NCBI RefSeq assembly: GCF_910589235.1
Contig: NC_060959.1
Span: forward strand, 11,546,407-11,610,406
Origin: Vespa crabro
Taxonomy: Eukaryota > Arthropoda > Insecta > Hymenoptera > Vespidae
Reading direction: 5' to 3'
Length of the DNA stretch: 64,000 bases
In this document: positions 36,274-48,200 of the stretch, one piece after another
Layout of the letters: each line of letters begins with the position of its first letter
How positions within the stretch are numbered: position 1 is the first letter of the stretch
Notes under the pieces: generated by a model
Database searches by the model: none
Seen by the model: the letters and a program-made list of their open reading frames with translations, nothing else
What the model was told of the DNA's origin: nothing
Made by a program: the position numbers and the translations under genes

Positions 36274-37317
36274 AACCTTTCATTTGGGATTGCCGCAAAA
36301 AGTATACGTGGCACAAGCTACGATTTTACAAGATGGAGTAAAGAAATTAAATGAGCAACGGTAGTAAACTATACAATCATGCTGTTATAAAAAACACTAT
36401 CTTTTACTTGTATAATAACACGTTTTCGAATAACCGAATGGTTCACGTAAAACGAAACCGAATATTTCGAAGCGTAGGATCGTTTAACGTTGAATATTTT
36501 GTTTTGCAAACACAAGAGAGAAAAATATCCCTATGGAAAAAAAGGAAGAAGTATCATTCGTATTTAAAATCATTAAATTACAAGTTTCCTAATATAGGCA
36601 TAAATAGAGAATAAAGAATTCATCTCCGTCGATTAGGGAGAATTTCGAAGAATCTTTGGATTGTAGATGAATGGCCGCATCCAAATATTTTGAAACGGCA
36701 TGATTCCTCGTTATAACGTGAACAGGAAGAGATCGATCTTTCTATGAGGCAAACCTTAAGAGAACCACAAAAGAGCAAACTCCAAAGCAGGACGATCTTA
36801 AGTGTCCAACGTGTCCCCGAATCGTTTCGAAATAGGACCTCCATAGTGGGTATCGTTCCTTCTTCTTCTTTTTTTTTTTTTTTGCTTACTTTTTCTCTTT
36901 CTTTCTACATCAGGTATACGACACTGGTCGTATTGGAAAAGATGCGTTATTTGAACCGTGCCATTGTCGATTTGGTTGAGACAACAATGGGGACAGCTGA
37001 CAGGAGAAGACCAAAACATTGAGACGTATCCCTTGTTGCTCCTGTCACCGGCGACCCCTCCCTTCCTCTTTACATTATTACAGAAATATTTGAAAGTCCT
37101 TGTTATTCGCCGTAAGGATATATCCGAGGTAGGAGCATGTATTGTTGGCTAGCTACTAAACCTCGCGTAACTATCGTGGTGACGTTGCTCTTGTCGTAGC
37201 TCGTTTCAAGAAACAGGGTCCGAAAGGAGCCGAGGATTTTCCAAGATATTTTCGAGGCGAAAGACTCGAGGTAAAATTTCGACTCACGCGGCAAATGCTT
37301 TTCTCCCTTTTCTCCAC

Positions 37318-37349
37318 AAATATTTGGCACACCTGCAACGTTACGTGAT
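37318..37349 (+). repeat. local duplicate block, copy 1
   Basis: 27 of 32 bases match copy 2. Both can be read in the same phase to give KYLxHLxxYVI. A pyrimidine-rich tract lies immediately upstream (CTCCAC) but lacks the AG of a splice site. A GTGAGA word follows at 37358. Confidence 0.6.
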
Positions 37350-37606
37350 ACCCCGTGGTGAGATAGTAGCGTGCGCGGATAGAAAATTGAGAACGGACTG
37401 CTGAAAGAAGAGAGGAAGCTGATCCAAACTTTACTTCGCGTGTGAACATCATAGAAAATTTTCAAGTCAATAAGAAATGATTTCTTTCTTCCTAGTTATA
37501 TCATTTTTATAAGACATTGCTGCTTATTCCTCAAATTCTACAGAATTATTTTACCACCGGCGTGTTTCATACAATTTCATAACACGTGTTTTTCGAGACT
37601 TTTGAA

Positions 37607-37638
37607 AAATATTTAACACATCTGGAACATTACGTGAT
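37607..37638 (+). repeat. local duplicate block, copy 2
   Basis: Matches copy 1, 289 bp upstream, at 27 of 32 bases. It falls in a 66-codon open frame (37586-37786), read there as EKYLTHLEHYVILSG. Confidence 0.6.
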
Positions 37639-37760
37639 CCTATCTGGGCGATTTCGCGTTGATCATCTAAGTAAATGGTATTATAAGAAAAGCGCTGGAT
37701 TACGTTTCCAGGCGATGCACTCACCTACATTAAATTACCGTTATTCGGTGTGTTCATATT

Positions 37761-37796
37761 TGTGCACATATATGCTAAGCATATAGACGATGCACA
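37761..37796. repeat. 36-nt hairpin
   Basis: Outer arms TGTGCA/TGCACA and inner arms TATATGC/GCATATA pair around a TAA loop, with a 2-by-5 internal loop. It is short for a microRNA precursor. Confidence 0.75.
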
Positions 37797-38108
37797 CGAT
37801 AAAACAAATGAAATTTAAAACGATTAGCGAGACAATATAATCAACGCATTTATATAAATTGAAACATGAATGAGACGTGCATCGCATCATAAACTATCAT
37901 AGAATAATAAATATATACAGATTCGTCGTTAACATTTGTCTCGTTTTAATCGACGAAATTATTTTCTCTGAGTCTACCGAAAGATTTCTTAAATTCGAGA
38001 GAAATCTCATCGAGTTTTCTTCTTCCACAAATCATTTGCTTTTCGTGCAAAAACGATAATGCATTACGATCGGAGGGAAGCGTAAGCGATAAACCAGCCT
38101 GTAGTTTC

Positions 38109-38260
38109 ATGCATGCGTCATCAGGAAAAGGGTGCGCGATGCTGTCGGCGGTAACCGCGTCGACTTCGACGTACGTCAACGTCGGTACGCGTCACCGAAA
38201 TTCAGGAAAATTCTCTCCTCCGCGCTACGCATTCTATATCGATCCGCGAGCGCGCGCGCG

Positions 38261-38299
<39 letters not shown>

Positions 38300-38567
38300 G
38301 AATTGGCGGGAGAAACGATGGAAACAAAAAGCTCCCCAAGTAAACGATCTCTCTCTGCATTCGAAGAGTAGAAAAATCGTCAAAAGTCGATCGAAATCGT
38401 TGACGCTTCTTTTCTCACGAAAAGTAGAAGAAGTAGAAGAAGGAGATGGAACGGCAAACTGGAAAACGTATCAATTCTATTTCGAGACAGTCATGGAAAT
38501 TCACGCTTCGCTTTTCTTCCCACTCGGTGGGATGCCAAAGATGGCTTTTGTTGCGTTTGAGAAATGA
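38109..38567 (+). other. 152-codon ATG ORF interrupted by Arg-Glu repeat (unidentified)
   Basis: This frame begins with a true ATG and stays open through a GA array that encodes (RE)n near residues 52-63. The N-terminal part is Ser/Thr/Gly-rich, then comes a PRYAFYIDPRARAR segment, a basic stretch (SKSRKIVKSRSKS), an acidic EEVEEGDG patch and a hydrophobic, Met/Phe-rich end. The start context is poor (T at -3). No domain, signal peptide or clear splice site is visible. A minus-strand frame overlaps its first part, which weakens the coding case. Confidence 0.15.
38250..38295. repeat. (CG)n(AG)n compound array
   Basis: A short alternating CG block (38250-38261) abuts an AG array of about 16 units. 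Confidence 0.95.
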
Positions 38568-39146
38568 AAAATGACCGAGATGTGTAGTCATCGGCTTTTA
38601 GTGCCCAACCAACCAGTCGGAGTTCCTTCTCTTTTTGTCTTTTTCTCTTACTTCTCGAAGATACTTTTTAGATATACCTTAAATATCCATCACGGTCTGG
38701 CTTTGAGACCACAATGATTCAGTATTTACGTACAATACCGAAAGAAATTGACGGAGCCTGTGCCACACCTCGTGATTCCTATGCTTCCTAGGAGATCTCT
38801 TCCTGAAAATTTTTTCAATTTTCCCGATTTTTCTCGGAATAGTCTCGTATCACACCTATATACTTACACGTGTAAACGTTCGATCTCGTAGAAAATCGTA
38901 GCAAAATGTGGAAAGTCTATATCGTTGATAAAAGAGAAAGGAAGAAACGTGCTTTTCGTTCAACCCTCGCAATTTCCCGTTTCCTTTCCCTTCCGCGACC
39001 TTGACTAATCGAACGAAAAAAAAACTGCATCACGTAGCTCTCGCCGGTATTCCTTTGATCGACGTAATCGTTACTCCATCGATCTCGTTATAACTTTTCT
39101 TCCAATTTGTGCGCGTTAACCAGTCCCGGTAATACTCCGATGCACT

Positions 39147-39152
<6 letters not shown>

Positions 39153-39192
<40 letters not shown>
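39153..39192. repeat. (CT)n microsatellite
   Basis: Perfect CT array of about 19 units. Confidence 0.97.
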
Positions 39193-39197
<5 letters not shown>

Positions 39198-40298
39198 TTC
39201 TTATCTTTTTTCGACTGGTACGAAAGTGGTGATAAAATTTAGATGTGCCATTCGAATCTTTTTCTTCTCGGCCCTTTTCGTTTCTTCTTCATTTATTAAC
39301 GAACGGATTAACCAAGAAGAGGTTATATTATCTAGGAAACCAATAAAAGAGGGAATTGTCTGTATCTAATAGAATTCGATTACATGCTGCTGCGTTCTTT
39401 ATCGAGAAACAGAAGATATTACTTTGCTGAACTAGCACGCATGATCGATATTAAGATCCATGCGGTACATTCGCTAAACGATACGTTGACAAAGTACTCA
39501 ATATACATCGTCAAAAACGTACGAGACTAGTAAGTAGCTTGGATCGAAGTGAAAAATCTACGCGTTGGACGGACCTATCGATCGAAGATTGAAAACTTCA
39601 AAAACAGCTTCGTAACGGTATATTTATGATCTCGAGGTGACGATCGGTCGATACGTTACGTCGTTCGTGGCTCGAATTCTGGAATTTTTATCGATGATCG
39701 GTGGCGCATGATATCACGTTGAAAAAAAAATTGGAAGGTAAGATAAATTTGCTAAAAAAATAAACGATATGAATGAGGAAGGCATCTATCGTAGATGACT
39801 GTCGTAGAACAGCTTTCACTCGCAACATTTATTTCTATCTTTGAACTTATCACAATCGTAGAACCAACATTATTAGTCAACTTTAAATAATAATTAATAT
39901 TCATTTTTACGTTGCTTAAGTTCTTTTTTGTTTCCGCTTAATTATTGTAATTACTATGCATTGCTTTATTTTCTACTGACAGAGTTTCGCTCCATAGTGC
40001 AATAAATATTCCTCCTTCTTCTTCCTTTCTCTTTCTTTCTCGCTGACTCGATTAGTAGGAGGAAGTACGTCGGGCTTGCAAACGATTAATTAAAGCCGCG
40101 TATCGCTCGACGTCTCTTGGGAGCCGTCGTACCAGCGATGCGTCGTAATGAAATTGTGCTTCGATGATAAAGCTAGTCGATAGTACTATTATCGTCTGAC
40201 TCGCTCGTATCATTCGCTGTAGAAACGCTAGTTCGATTTCATCTATTTCTACACGCGAACCTTGAGTCTCACGTACACACACGCTCGTCGGGATGATT

Positions 40299-40300
<2 letters not shown>

Positions 40301-40351
<51 letters not shown>
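40301..40351. repeat. (TCG)n trinucleotide array
   Basis: About 17 units of a CpG-containing trinucleotide, preceded by a degenerate TCATCG unit. In one frame it encodes poly-Ser in a 77-codon ATG frame that continues as KRKRELSFPEKPSSWEGL; that reading has no other support. Confidence 0.95.
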
Positions 40352-40352
<1 letters not shown>

Positions 40353-40459
40353 AAAAGAAAGCGAGAGCTTAGCTTCCCAGAAAAGCCGAGCTCGTGGGAG
40401 GGATTAGCGATGAAACAAGATAATAACGACGATCCCTTTGATCTTTCAATTTGGCAACG

Positions 40460-40503
<44 letters not shown>
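40460..40503. repeat. (TA)n microsatellite
   Basis: Perfect TA array of about 22 units. Confidence 0.97.
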
Positions 40504-40505
<2 letters not shown>

Positions 40506-41166
40506 GCCTTTCGTTATCAGTTATAAGATGAGCCAAATGAACGAGACCACCCTGGGATTACAGGATAGGGGGTCGGATGGAAGCCTTCGAGGCACGAGAC
40601 TCGAATGCGAATTCCATTGGCGTCTATTCCTTAAGATTTTGTGGAATTCACGTTGATGATTTGTTTGTTAGCAATCTACAAACAATGTGTGATTTGAATT
40701 CTATCTTTTTTTTTTCAAATATCTATTTAAGCTCTTTATATATTTATAAAGAAATTTTTATTTTTGATAAATTGATATTTTTATCAAAGAATTATTTTTG
40801 ATAAATAATTATTTTCGACTATATACCCACGTAAGACACGCAATAAATAGATTAAAGATTTTCTGATAAAATTTTCATATTGTTAAAAGTTTAATTTATT
40901 CATTATTTAATTTAGATATTTAAATCTAAGTTAGATTTTCGAATGGTGGGTCGCGGTTGGATTGATAGATCAAAGATATTTCGAGTTCTCGAGATCCTTT
41001 AGTACTTCAACTAGAATTCGTTATTTCGTTCGTCCTTTTCGGAACTTCGACGTTTTCGTGGAATTTCAGTCAAAGGAGAGCAAAAGCTTTGGCAGAAATA
41101 GCTGCTTCTATACTTACAGGCCCCTCGTTTCTGTGATACATATGCGTGGCAAAGAGAAACTCCTCG

Positions 41167-41168
<2 letters not shown>

Positions 41169-41228
<60 letters not shown>

Positions 41229-41236
41229 ATATATAT
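41169..41236. repeat. (TA)n microsatellite
   Basis: TA array of over 30 units with a GTATG interruption near 41221. Confidence 0.97.
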
Positions 41237-41618
41237 TTAAAAGTACTCTTGTATGTGTACATGTCGAACGTATTTCTGACATAGTGTTTGCATAGGTACA
41301 CGACGTACCCACATTCGTTCGGTCGAGATGGTGGCAATATTTGCGCGGTTCTGACAGGAAGACAATGAGACTCGACCCGTCGCGCGATATACAACCCTCT
41401 CCGAGCATCTCTTTCTCTCTCACACGGCCGCTCATCCTCCATCATTCTCGATCTACCCTTCAAGCGTGGCGCGTACTACACCAATCCGGACGTATCTCAG
41501 CCCTTCGTCATCGGAGAGAGGACGATAAGCGAGAGTGGAACGATGAGAGAAGAGGTTGCACGAAATTTCGAGGGTAAAAGGGAGCTGAAGGAGTGCTCAG
41601 GGAAGTGTGTTACCGTCG

Positions 41619-41657
41619 AGAGAGAGAGAGAGAGAGGGGGGGGGGATGGAGTGGGGG
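41619..41657. repeat. (GA)n followed by G10
   Basis: GA array running into ten G (41636-41645) and, 7 bp later, five G. The strand is strongly purine-rich and may form G-rich secondary structure. Confidence 0.93.
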
Positions 41658-41691
41658 AACGAAAGAAAATCGCCTGGATATGTGGCGCTAG

Positions 41692-41752
41692 TAATCTCGA
41701 ATTGTAAATTAATCCTCCCGACCTTTCGAGATTAATTTATACTTTAGGATTA
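41692..41752. repeat. 61-nt inverted repeat with two alternative stems
   Basis: TAAATTAATC (41705-41714) pairs with GATTAATTTA (41730-41739), extended by outer TAATC/GATTA. Alternatively TAATCTCGA (41692-41700) pairs perfectly with TCGAGATTA (41726-41734). The two stems share bases and exclude each other. Confidence 0.75.
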
Positions 41753-41812
41753 CACGAGCTCACCCATCGCTAGATGAAAAGAGAAAGAGAGAGGATATAT
41801 AAGTGTGTATGA

Positions 41813-41820
<8 letters not shown>

Positions 41821-41847
<27 letters not shown>

Positions 41848-41865
41848 TGTATGTATGTATGTATG
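41821..41865. repeat. (GTAT)n tetranucleotide array
   Basis: GTAT array of about 11 units followed by GCATGCATG and a short TA run. Confidence 0.96.
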
Positions 41866-42536
41866 CATGCATGTATATATATATATATTCTATATTTACT
41901 TTAGTTTAATCTTCCCTTTCATACAGATCACGCTCTAGCCTTGGGTAATCGCCGGTATAAGATTAGACGTCGGCGTTACTCCGCAATAAGTCTCTTTTCG
42001 TTTCGCAGGATACCACGTGCGTAAGTACACGTGACAGATTTCTCACGAAATCTTGTCGTGCGCTTTGGCATTAAACGCATACCGCATGTGATTCGTTGCT
42101 CGTTCCTTTGGTCGCACGTATTTTCTTATGGATCCCTCGATGATTGTGTGCACATTCGACGATCCTCGTCGAAAGGTTTCAGTGCATTTTATTAAACGAA
42201 GCGTGCCAAGGGTTTTGTATTTAAAGATGTATTCGTAAGCAGTTATTTTCAATCTAGGAGATAACAACGAAGGGGTAGAAAATTACTCGGAAAGGATAAG
42301 TCGCCCGTAACACCCTTGTTTACAGCAATGTACCTTTTACCTGACCGTTATCGTATATACGCATAGATTGATAGACGCTAAGAATATAACGATCGCTGTT
42401 CGTCGTTAAATTAATCAATTTTAATCGAGCGATTCCATGCACGTAACACTGGAAAACACGGTACCGTTATATCGCCGGAAGTGTGTCATATAAATAACGG
42501 TGAACGTCGCGTTTGCATTTGCGCGACATAAATCTT

Positions 42537-42563
42537 CGATGCTCGTACAATATAGGAGCATCG
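42537..42563. repeat. 8-bp stem, 11-nt loop
   Basis: CGATGCTC pairs perfectly with GAGCATCG. Confidence 0.7.
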
Positions 42564-43128
42564 CGTTACTTACAATTCTCGTTTAATTCCAGATAAAAGG
42601 ATTTTTTCGAAGATTAACATGTTCGAGTCTATTCGGAAGATAAATGTTAGCATATTCTCAATATCGTAAGATAGTAGAAGTAAAACTTTCCTTTGCGTAC
42701 GATGAATGAAATGAAATATTTAAGAAAGGAAATATTCGTGGGAGTCGAATTTTTAATGTCTAGGTTCGAGAAGAAACCGAGTAAATTGTTAGAATCTCTC
42801 TTTCCTCGTTGAAGAAATGCTCCAGACATTCGCTGTCTTGAAAAGGGAAAAACGGCAGGAACGCCGTAGAAAATTTCTCCGGCAAGCAGTAGGTAACCAC
42901 CGGGGAAAAGTAGCTGTCGCTTCCAGCGCATCTCTACGGCGTAGTACGTGCTAGGCGCGTATTGCTAGCCGAGTATAACGCACCCCTCGCCTCCACCCTC
43001 CATGTCCAAAGAGAAAACCCACAGCTTTCACGGCTTTCGGACAAATTGTGAAAAGAATGATGTATTGACCCTGTAAACGGTGCGACGCAAAGGAAGAAGG
43101 AAACGTCTAGGACGATGGACCTCCCAGA

Positions 43129-43131
<3 letters not shown>

Positions 43132-43162
<31 letters not shown>
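43132..43162. repeat. (CT)n microsatellite
   Basis: Perfect CT array of about 15 units. Confidence 0.97.
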
Positions 43163-43168
<6 letters not shown>

Positions 43169-45230
43169 CTCATACACTCGTTCTCGAAAACACCCCGGGA
43201 ACGAGGCTCCTTATATCCGTTCGGGGACGATGTGACCGAAACGTCTGCCCGCAGCAACCGCCCATTACGTCTATTGTATTCTCGAGGAAACAGTCATTTC
43301 TAGAAGGAGACGCGGAAGCCACCCTGGAGTCATCTTCTCCTCCTCCTCCTCTTCCTTTTCCTCATTCCAGTAAGTCTTCTAACATAGCTACAATTACGTT
43401 TTCACAGTTCAAACAAAAGCAATTCTTTTCTCGCTACTTTACATTTCTAGAGAGAGAAAACTTCGAAAATGGGAAAGGATAAAGAGATCTCTCACCGATC
43501 GTAAGTCCGATGGTTTTATCTTTCCGTAAATCTTACGGTCGCCGGACAGAAAATATTTTCTAACGCGACACCCGTTGGATACGAATCGATGAAGTTTCTA
43601 TTCTAGGCGGAACGACCCACGTATTCGGTTTCACTCTTTTATCTGATCGGACGCGCGTCAAGTTTGGATGATATAATTAGATGTTTGGGTTGGTCGAATG
43701 ACTTCCTCGAAAAATCTTCTCTTATATCGCAAATGACAAGACGCGTTCTCGATGAAGTCATGAATAAGTGGATAATGCTTCGCAGATAGGAACCACCCGA
43801 GTACGAATGGCTCGCATATGATTAATATTTTATTGAAAAGTATGAAATTTAAAGCAGCTCGGATCCAATGGTCGTCTCGAAATCGAGGAAAATTTGAACT
43901 TTTCACGAATAATCCTTCACTTTTTCTTTTTTATTCGATCGCATCGCATTTTAATTTATATTGCGATAACGCAAACGAGATTAATTTGAATATTTGTACA
44001 AGGTCGATTCTTTCGCGATAACATCGAAAAATCTTAAGACTTTGACATTGATATGGGAATGGATTCCAATCGAATGCCGTTGACACGCGCTCACGGATCG
44101 GATCAGAGAGATATTTTTCCCCGACACTTCGGTTTCACGCGATAATTTGAAGCGGTCGACAGTTTGGAATGTTTATACCCAGATGGATGCTTTACCTGTC
44201 CCTGACAAACTGTCGGCCTAAACTCGTGATATATTTCAACCAGTTGACTAATCCCTTTCACCCTTGCGACTAAGGTGGCTCGTAAATGGAACGTAACTTG
44301 AAATTTCAGTTTCTGTTCGAAATAAATATTAAAATAGCACGATGATCATGAATCGACCATTCGACGCTTCCAGTATGCATATTCAAATGAAAATCATTTG
44401 GGTCCTCGTAAAGCGTTACCTCTCCCTTTGGGAGAGCTCATATTTGGGATGAATTCATTTCATTCAATAATTTCACCAGTAACTTCGGTCCGTTTCGGAA
44501 TCATTTCTAGGATTAAATATGATAGGTAGAATGTTATAGGGGGAAAAGCCTGAAGAAAAAGTTTTAATTAATCGCAATAAAATGATTCCTTTGCTCTCAT
44601 ACTTTTCATCCTGATGACGTTCACTACTTAAAAGTAACATCTTGTCGTTACAAGAAACGGTGTTACTGCAAATAAATTATAAAGGTTTGTCTTATTAAAC
44701 GGGTGAAAAATGGTCAATTAACGTTGATGCCAAGAGTGAAATAATTAACATAAGTTATCCGTGCAAAGGGAGATATAACAAACATCTCGCTTTTCGCTAA
44801 ATACATTTGAATATTCACTTTTCCTGACCTTGTTACGCCCTCGAATGAAACAGAAACGGGAGGGAGAAGAGAAAGAGAACGAAATACAAAAAGGCGACCT
44901 TTGTCATTTGAGAGTTTGCATGTTTAGCACCAAGTATCTTTGTGTGGTATGCAGAAATACGAATCTGCGAGAGGACTTTTCTAGAGATTTAAACTCATAG
45001 GTAATCTAATTGCGAGTAATCACGGCTTTTCCGTGCTTCAACGTCGGTTCGCTCGTTTCTACGAGTCCGTCAACATCCCAGAATAAAGCCATTTTACTTG
45101 CGAAGAAAAGAAGTCTTTTTAACGCTGTACCTGAGAAAGGCAAGTTTAACGAATTAATGAAAAATAAGATCGCTGAATGCGTCGTCCATCCATTAAAAGT
45201 TGAAGAAGCGCGCGTTAAAAAAGCTGCATG

Positions 45231-45290
<60 letters not shown>
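45231..45290. repeat. (ATT)n trinucleotide array
   Basis: Perfect ATT array of 20 units, the longest trinucleotide array by uninterrupted unit count in the window. Confidence 0.97.
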
Positions 45291-48200
45291 TATGAATAAA
45301 CGTTATAATAAACGTTACCTTAATTTTATCCCTTTTTCATTTCGAATGCCTATTAGGGTCGGCAAAGACGAACGATGAAACAAGTCGCCAGGTATTTGGT
45401 CATGTTTTATAAAGCTATTATTGGACCCTAAGTGAATACATAAGCAGCGGCTATTCATCAAACCATCCTTTGAATTTTCCATATCCCCTTTGGCCTTGTA
45501 CGGCATGGTCTACGCGGTAACATGACTAATAAATAAGATGTACATAATCTTAACGATTTCGAGAGGCAACCATTTGCCAGCAAGTTTTAACATGACACAT
45601 TACATGCTACGCGCATTTTCGTTACAAAATGAGACACTTTGTGGGTAAGGCAAGACATTTGTCGTCTTATACATAAAGTATAAGATCTATTTGAATTACA
45701 TGGACCAATCGGTATATTTGTTATTACCGAACCTCTCATAGACAATATTCATTTACACGGCTGGTTGTCTCATCAGCTTCGCGACGATTATCGAAATGAT
45801 AAGTATTTGTGTGCCTAATGAGAAATCTATGGCAAAGATAATTTGTCAAAACGAACGATCGTCAAGTATGCCAAATGAATGCGCGATTTTATTCATCGTC
45901 GACGATTTATTTTTTGGCAGCAGAATGTAATAATCCAACGACGATGTTCAATATACGCATGTTAATATCATCGGAAAGCGGTATTTTGAGTTTCGATCGT
46001 AATTCCATATAAACGTATTTAATTCTGTTTTAAAAGGATCAACGAAGCCCGTCAAATAAATTTGCGGCAATTCACGGACCAAAAATAAAATCGTCGGAAT
46101 GAACATGGACGATGGTATCGAGGAAAACCGACGTTTAATGTTCCCGAATTTTATATTCGTCATTGACGGATATTATATTCGTCAAAGGACCAACTTTGAA
46201 ATCGAATCGAAAAATGAACGATTAAACGCACGTACGTATCTATTTTGGCACATGTCCTATCTATGCAGGTACGTAGCTATCGGAGTTCCTTATAACCGAG
46301 AGAAGAGAAGGATATCATCGTGAAAATAAGATCGAAAGGATAAAAATAGAGATAGAGAATGTAGCCCGGATGCTGCGAGACGGAATCTCTTGCCTCGAGA
46401 TTCTAGAGCTTAAATCCTGACACGTGCACTAAATCACAACTGCGTTACGGGATCGTCCCGACGGCGAAACACTGAGAAGATGCGAGAAGAGAAACCGACA
46501 GAAGGATCGAGAAAGGAGGAGGAAGAAAAAGTTAGTAGTAGTATCGGTGAATCTCTCTTGAGCGAGAGAGAATGGGGAGGCACAATAATTTGAACGGCGC
46601 TCGTATTTCACGAAGGCGGCCATGAGTTATGGCAATCGTGGCCGACGCAAATGATTTAGGTTTAATAACGACGGGCCGTCTAACGTGGCGCGTCCGACGT
46701 GCCGTCCGACGGAGCCAGGTCAGCTGGGCATTGTCAGTGAAAGGAGAAAAGGAGGGATGGTTCATCTTTCTTTCCCTTTCTGCGTGTGTCTCTTTGTAAA
46801 GAACGACTTTGGGCCTGGCTCTGCGCCCCCTTTTCGAAAAGACACGGAAGGTAGGAGCCTAACGAGAACGAGGGAACTGCTTCTTGGAATTCCATCCATC
46901 CAAAGATTTGGATGTTGTAATGAAGTATCGAAGGGTCGTTTCTTTTTTTATTCTTTTCTTTTTTTTTTTCGCGACTTATTCTTTTTTTCGTTTTTCTATT
47001 AGTCAGCAAGGAGATATTAGAAAGCAGAAAATACAAACGTAACTCTTCAAGAGGAGATAAAGGAGATATCTTTTTTTTTTATTTCGAAGATGGAACGATC
47101 GTTCTTTCGCAAGAACAAAGTGGTCGAACTGTTCGAAGATATTTTATGAAAGGCCGTGCGTGGCCAAGAAGACGGGGTTTTATTTCTTCCTTTTCCGTGG
47201 TTCGTATCTTGAGGATAACTCGTGTTGGATCGCAGCAAAATAGAACGGATACTCAATGTCACCCATTTCCACACATACGCATATACTTATGCTTACTTAA
47301 CCGGGAAACAAACACGTACGTACATGGTCTATATTCCGATGTGTACACTAGACTAGGATGTTTATGGACACGCTGGAATTTCAGTTAGTTCTACACGGCC
47401 GAATAGATAACGTAATTTTCTGTGTCACGCGGTGGTCACACGAGTGCTCAGAGCTTATTCGAACCGCAGTCCCGCGAGCCTCGCATAAATATATCGTTCT
47501 TAATGTTCGAACGCACTTTCCGACCACTTCCTTTTGCTCTCTATTACCTCGGCTTTGTTCCATATAATCGTACCAGACGTTCCTTGCATAGGCCTTGTCT
47601 CGTTGAACGCGTTCCTACTTCGTTTGTTTCTAGATTAGCCCTACTCATGGTGAGATTAAAATTCAGAAATGATCGTACAGTCATGCCACATCAGATAACT
47701 GAACTTACACGTGAGACTTTTTACTTATTCCCAGATGTAACTTTTTTCATACTATATCGCTTTGCTCGCGTTTTTCCTTTTTTCTTTCTTTTGGTTTGTT
47801 TTCTTTTTTTACACGCAACCGCTTCGATCCTCGAAGTATTAATTTCCATGGAAACTTAGCGTCGAACTTTTGAACAGATCTAAATTCGCTAAACTAAGGT
47901 ATTGGCTTTCTAATGCTCGTAGAAGAGCACACGATCGTCTTTGTTCCTAGCTAGGCAGGAAGTGGCAACTTCCTACACGTTAATCGTTCTCTCACGACTC
48001 TTGCTCGAATTGTGAAACAATGCCCCTAAAGTTGGAGGTCTTCGACTAATCGGCGACGTTCAACTTCGACTACTGTGCAGCGCAATTTTGCGAAGATTAG
48101 CGAGCAATCAGCTCCTTTCACGATAGATCCTTGCCATTCGAGGCAGCCACCCTTGGAACTACCTCGGTACGAGGCTGTTTCCTTACTTTCTTCGACATTC

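Larger units (their letters stand above)
36272..38107. other. non-coding with local duplication
   Basis: No gene is recognised. It contains a poly-T run (36869-36883), the duplicated 37.3/37.6 kb block and a short hairpin (37761-37796). Several frames of 60-120 codons overlap without resemblance to known proteins. Confidence 0.55.
38568..42000. other. non-coding with long arrays
   Basis: No gene is recognised. It holds a CT array (39153), the TCG array (40301), TA arrays (40460, 41169), a GA plus G10 tract (41619-41645) and a GTAT array (41821). It also holds a 61-nt two-way hairpin (41692-41752). Confidence 0.6.
42001..45230. other. non-coding
   Basis: No gene is recognised. It contains a microexon-like word pair (42009-42020), a short perfect stem (42537-42563), a CT array (43132) and long plain AT-rich sequence, with no array or convincing frame between about 44.0 and 45.0 kb. 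Confidence 0.6.

Noticed and set aside
41011..41463. 150-codon minus frame with Tyr-Ile repeats
   Set aside because: Tyr-Ile comes from the TA array; flanking residues are unremarkable.
47422..47859. 145-codon plus frame as a possible membrane receptor
   Set aside because: The hydrophobic end is partly encoded by T-runs, there is no clear start, and no receptor signature is visible.
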